Source: Nitrososphaerales archaeon
Lineage (GTDB): Archaea > Thermoproteota > Nitrososphaeria > Nitrososphaerales > Nitrososphaeraceae
DNA length: 6,212 nt
NCBI GenBank assembly: GCA_029237515.1
Contig: JARBAV010000282.1
Coordinates: forward strand, 1-6,212
Direction of reading: 5' to 3'
Positions 5,474-6,212 of this stretch are shown in pieces. The translations under genes were made by a program, and so were the position numbers. The notes beneath the pieces are model-generated. The model was given only the letters and a program-made list of their open reading frames with translations. It did not search any database and was not told where the DNA came from. Position 1 is the stretch's first letter; every line of letters begins with the position of its first letter.

Positions 5474-6212
5474 TTGCACATTACAACGCGAATCGTTCCT
5501 CAAAGTCAACCGTCAATTGGAATAATTGGGGGTGGTCAGCTAGGGAAAATGATTGCACAAGAAGCGAAACGTATGTCACTCAAAGTGCATATTCTGGATC
5601 CAGATCCAGAATGTCCTGCCTCTTCGTTAGCGGATAACCTGATCGTAGCGGATTTCAGAAACCAAACTGCAATAAGAAATCTGTCTGATCTTGTCGATGT
5701 GCTAACGTATGAAATAGAATTGGCAGATTCGGACGTTCTTATCGATCTAAGTCGTACCAAGAAGGTCATTCATCCCGCTCCAGAGACTCTCAAAATAATC
5801 CAAAACAAATATAGACAAAAGGTCTTTCTGCAAGAAAAAAATTTGCCTGTCCCCACTTTTGCATTAGTCGAAGATGCTGACAGTGGTCCAAATAATGCTG
5901 TCTTGAAACATTTCCCATTAATATTGAAGGCTTGCGAAAATTCGTATGACGGAAGAGGGAACCGGCTAATTTACAAGAAAGAGGAAATTACAAACGTAGC
6001 AAGTGAGAAGAGCTTTGGAAAATGGATGGTTGAAGAAATCATACCTTTCCGGAAGGAATTATCCGTCATGGTGGCTAGAAATGAATCCGGGCAGGTCTCC
6101 TCTTTTCCTGTAGCAGAGAACAAACATTCTGAAAGCATTCTAGATACCACTTTGGTTCCTGCAAGGATATCCAAACGTACGGAAGGGATGGCTCGCGACA
6201 TAGCAGAAAGAA
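5474..6212 (+). CDS. purK: 5-(carboxyamino)imidazole ribonucleotide synthase, 3' end outside window
   Basis: PurK uses ATP and bicarbonate to carboxylate aminoimidazole ribonucleotide on nitrogen in de novo purine synthesis; PurE then moves the carboxyl group. About 246 of a usual 370-390 codons are present. Numbered from the TTG at 5474, the N-terminal nucleotide-binding loop is IGIIGGGQLGKM (15-26), followed by TYEIE (78-82). The ATP-grasp domain shows SYDGRG (157-162), then EEIIPFRKELSVMVAR and the family signature FPVAENKHSESILD. The frame is closed upstream by TGA at 5459-5461, and its first ATG (5549) would remove the glycine loop, so an alternative start is needed. TTG 5474 fits best; ATT codons are the only other options. 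The first residue of the usual GYDGKG motif is Ser instead of Gly, a minor variation. purE would be expected nearby, beyond the right edge. Confidence 0.93.
   Translation, partial: MHITTRIVPQSQPSIGIIGGGQLGKMIAQEAKRMSLKVHILDPDPECPASSLADNLIVADFRNQTAIRNLSDLVDVLTYEIELADSDVLIDLSRTKKVIHPAPETLKIIQNKYRQKVFLQEKNLPVPTFALVEDADSGPNNAVLKHFPLILKACENSYDGRGNRLIYKKEEITNVASEKSFGKWMVEEIIPFRKELSVMVARNESGQVSSFPVAENKHSESILDTTLVPARISKRTEGMARDIAER

Noticed and set aside
5592..5607. Palindromic and tandem GATCCAG repeat
   Set aside because: It lies within purK and encodes LDPDPE at the expected place after the first strands; a coincidence of repeated Asp-Pro codons.
5536..6201. Two minus-strand open frames opposite purK
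   Set aside because: The plus strand encodes PurK motifs throughout; the minus frames are shadows with serine-rich composition.

Overview
The window looks like chromosomal DNA of an archaeon, most likely a member of the Thaumarchaeota/Nitrososphaerota. This is inferred from three things. The 607-residue PIN-domain/ATPase/KH protein is an archaeal family (COG1855, PINA-like). A small protein resembles a family I associate with Thaumarchaeota (DUF6659-like, from memory). Several genes have an A/T-rich TATA-like element about 25-35 bp upstream of the start and no clear Shine-Dalgarno sequence, as expected for archaeal leaderless or short-leader transcripts. The DNA is moderately A+T rich. No rRNA, tRNA, IS element or CRISPR array is visible.

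Layout. Positions 1-476 hold no gene I can identify, only an open frame running off the left edge and an in-frame extension after the stop of the next gene. Three leftward genes follow: a four-helix membrane protein (477-929), a galactose-1-phosphate uridylyltransferase-like protein (955-1986) and the PINA-like ATPase (2138-3961). The membrane protein lies 25 nt behind galT and is probably co-transcribed with it. galT appears to have its own promoter in the 151-nt gap after the ATPase gene. A divergent promoter region (3962-4096) separates the ATPase from a rightward SDR oxidoreductase (4097-4855). The SDR gene converges on a leftward small conserved protein (4919-5356, or to 5371 from TTG). 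That gene is divergent from purK (5474 to the right edge), whose 5' two thirds are present. purK has no usable ATG at its N-terminus and probably starts at TTG.

The genes do not form one obvious pathway: nucleotide-sugar metabolism (galT), DNA repair or recombination (PINA), a generic dehydrogenase (SDR) and de novo purine synthesis (purK). This looks like ordinary housekeeping chromosome rather than a mobile or defence island. The points most worth a second look are a Gln-to-Asn change next to the catalytic histidine of GalT, two inverted repeats placed like operators (galT promoter; purK/small-protein divergent promoter), and two unexplained open frames touching the 3' ends of the ATPase and membrane-protein genes. 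I see no convincing new multi-gene system.
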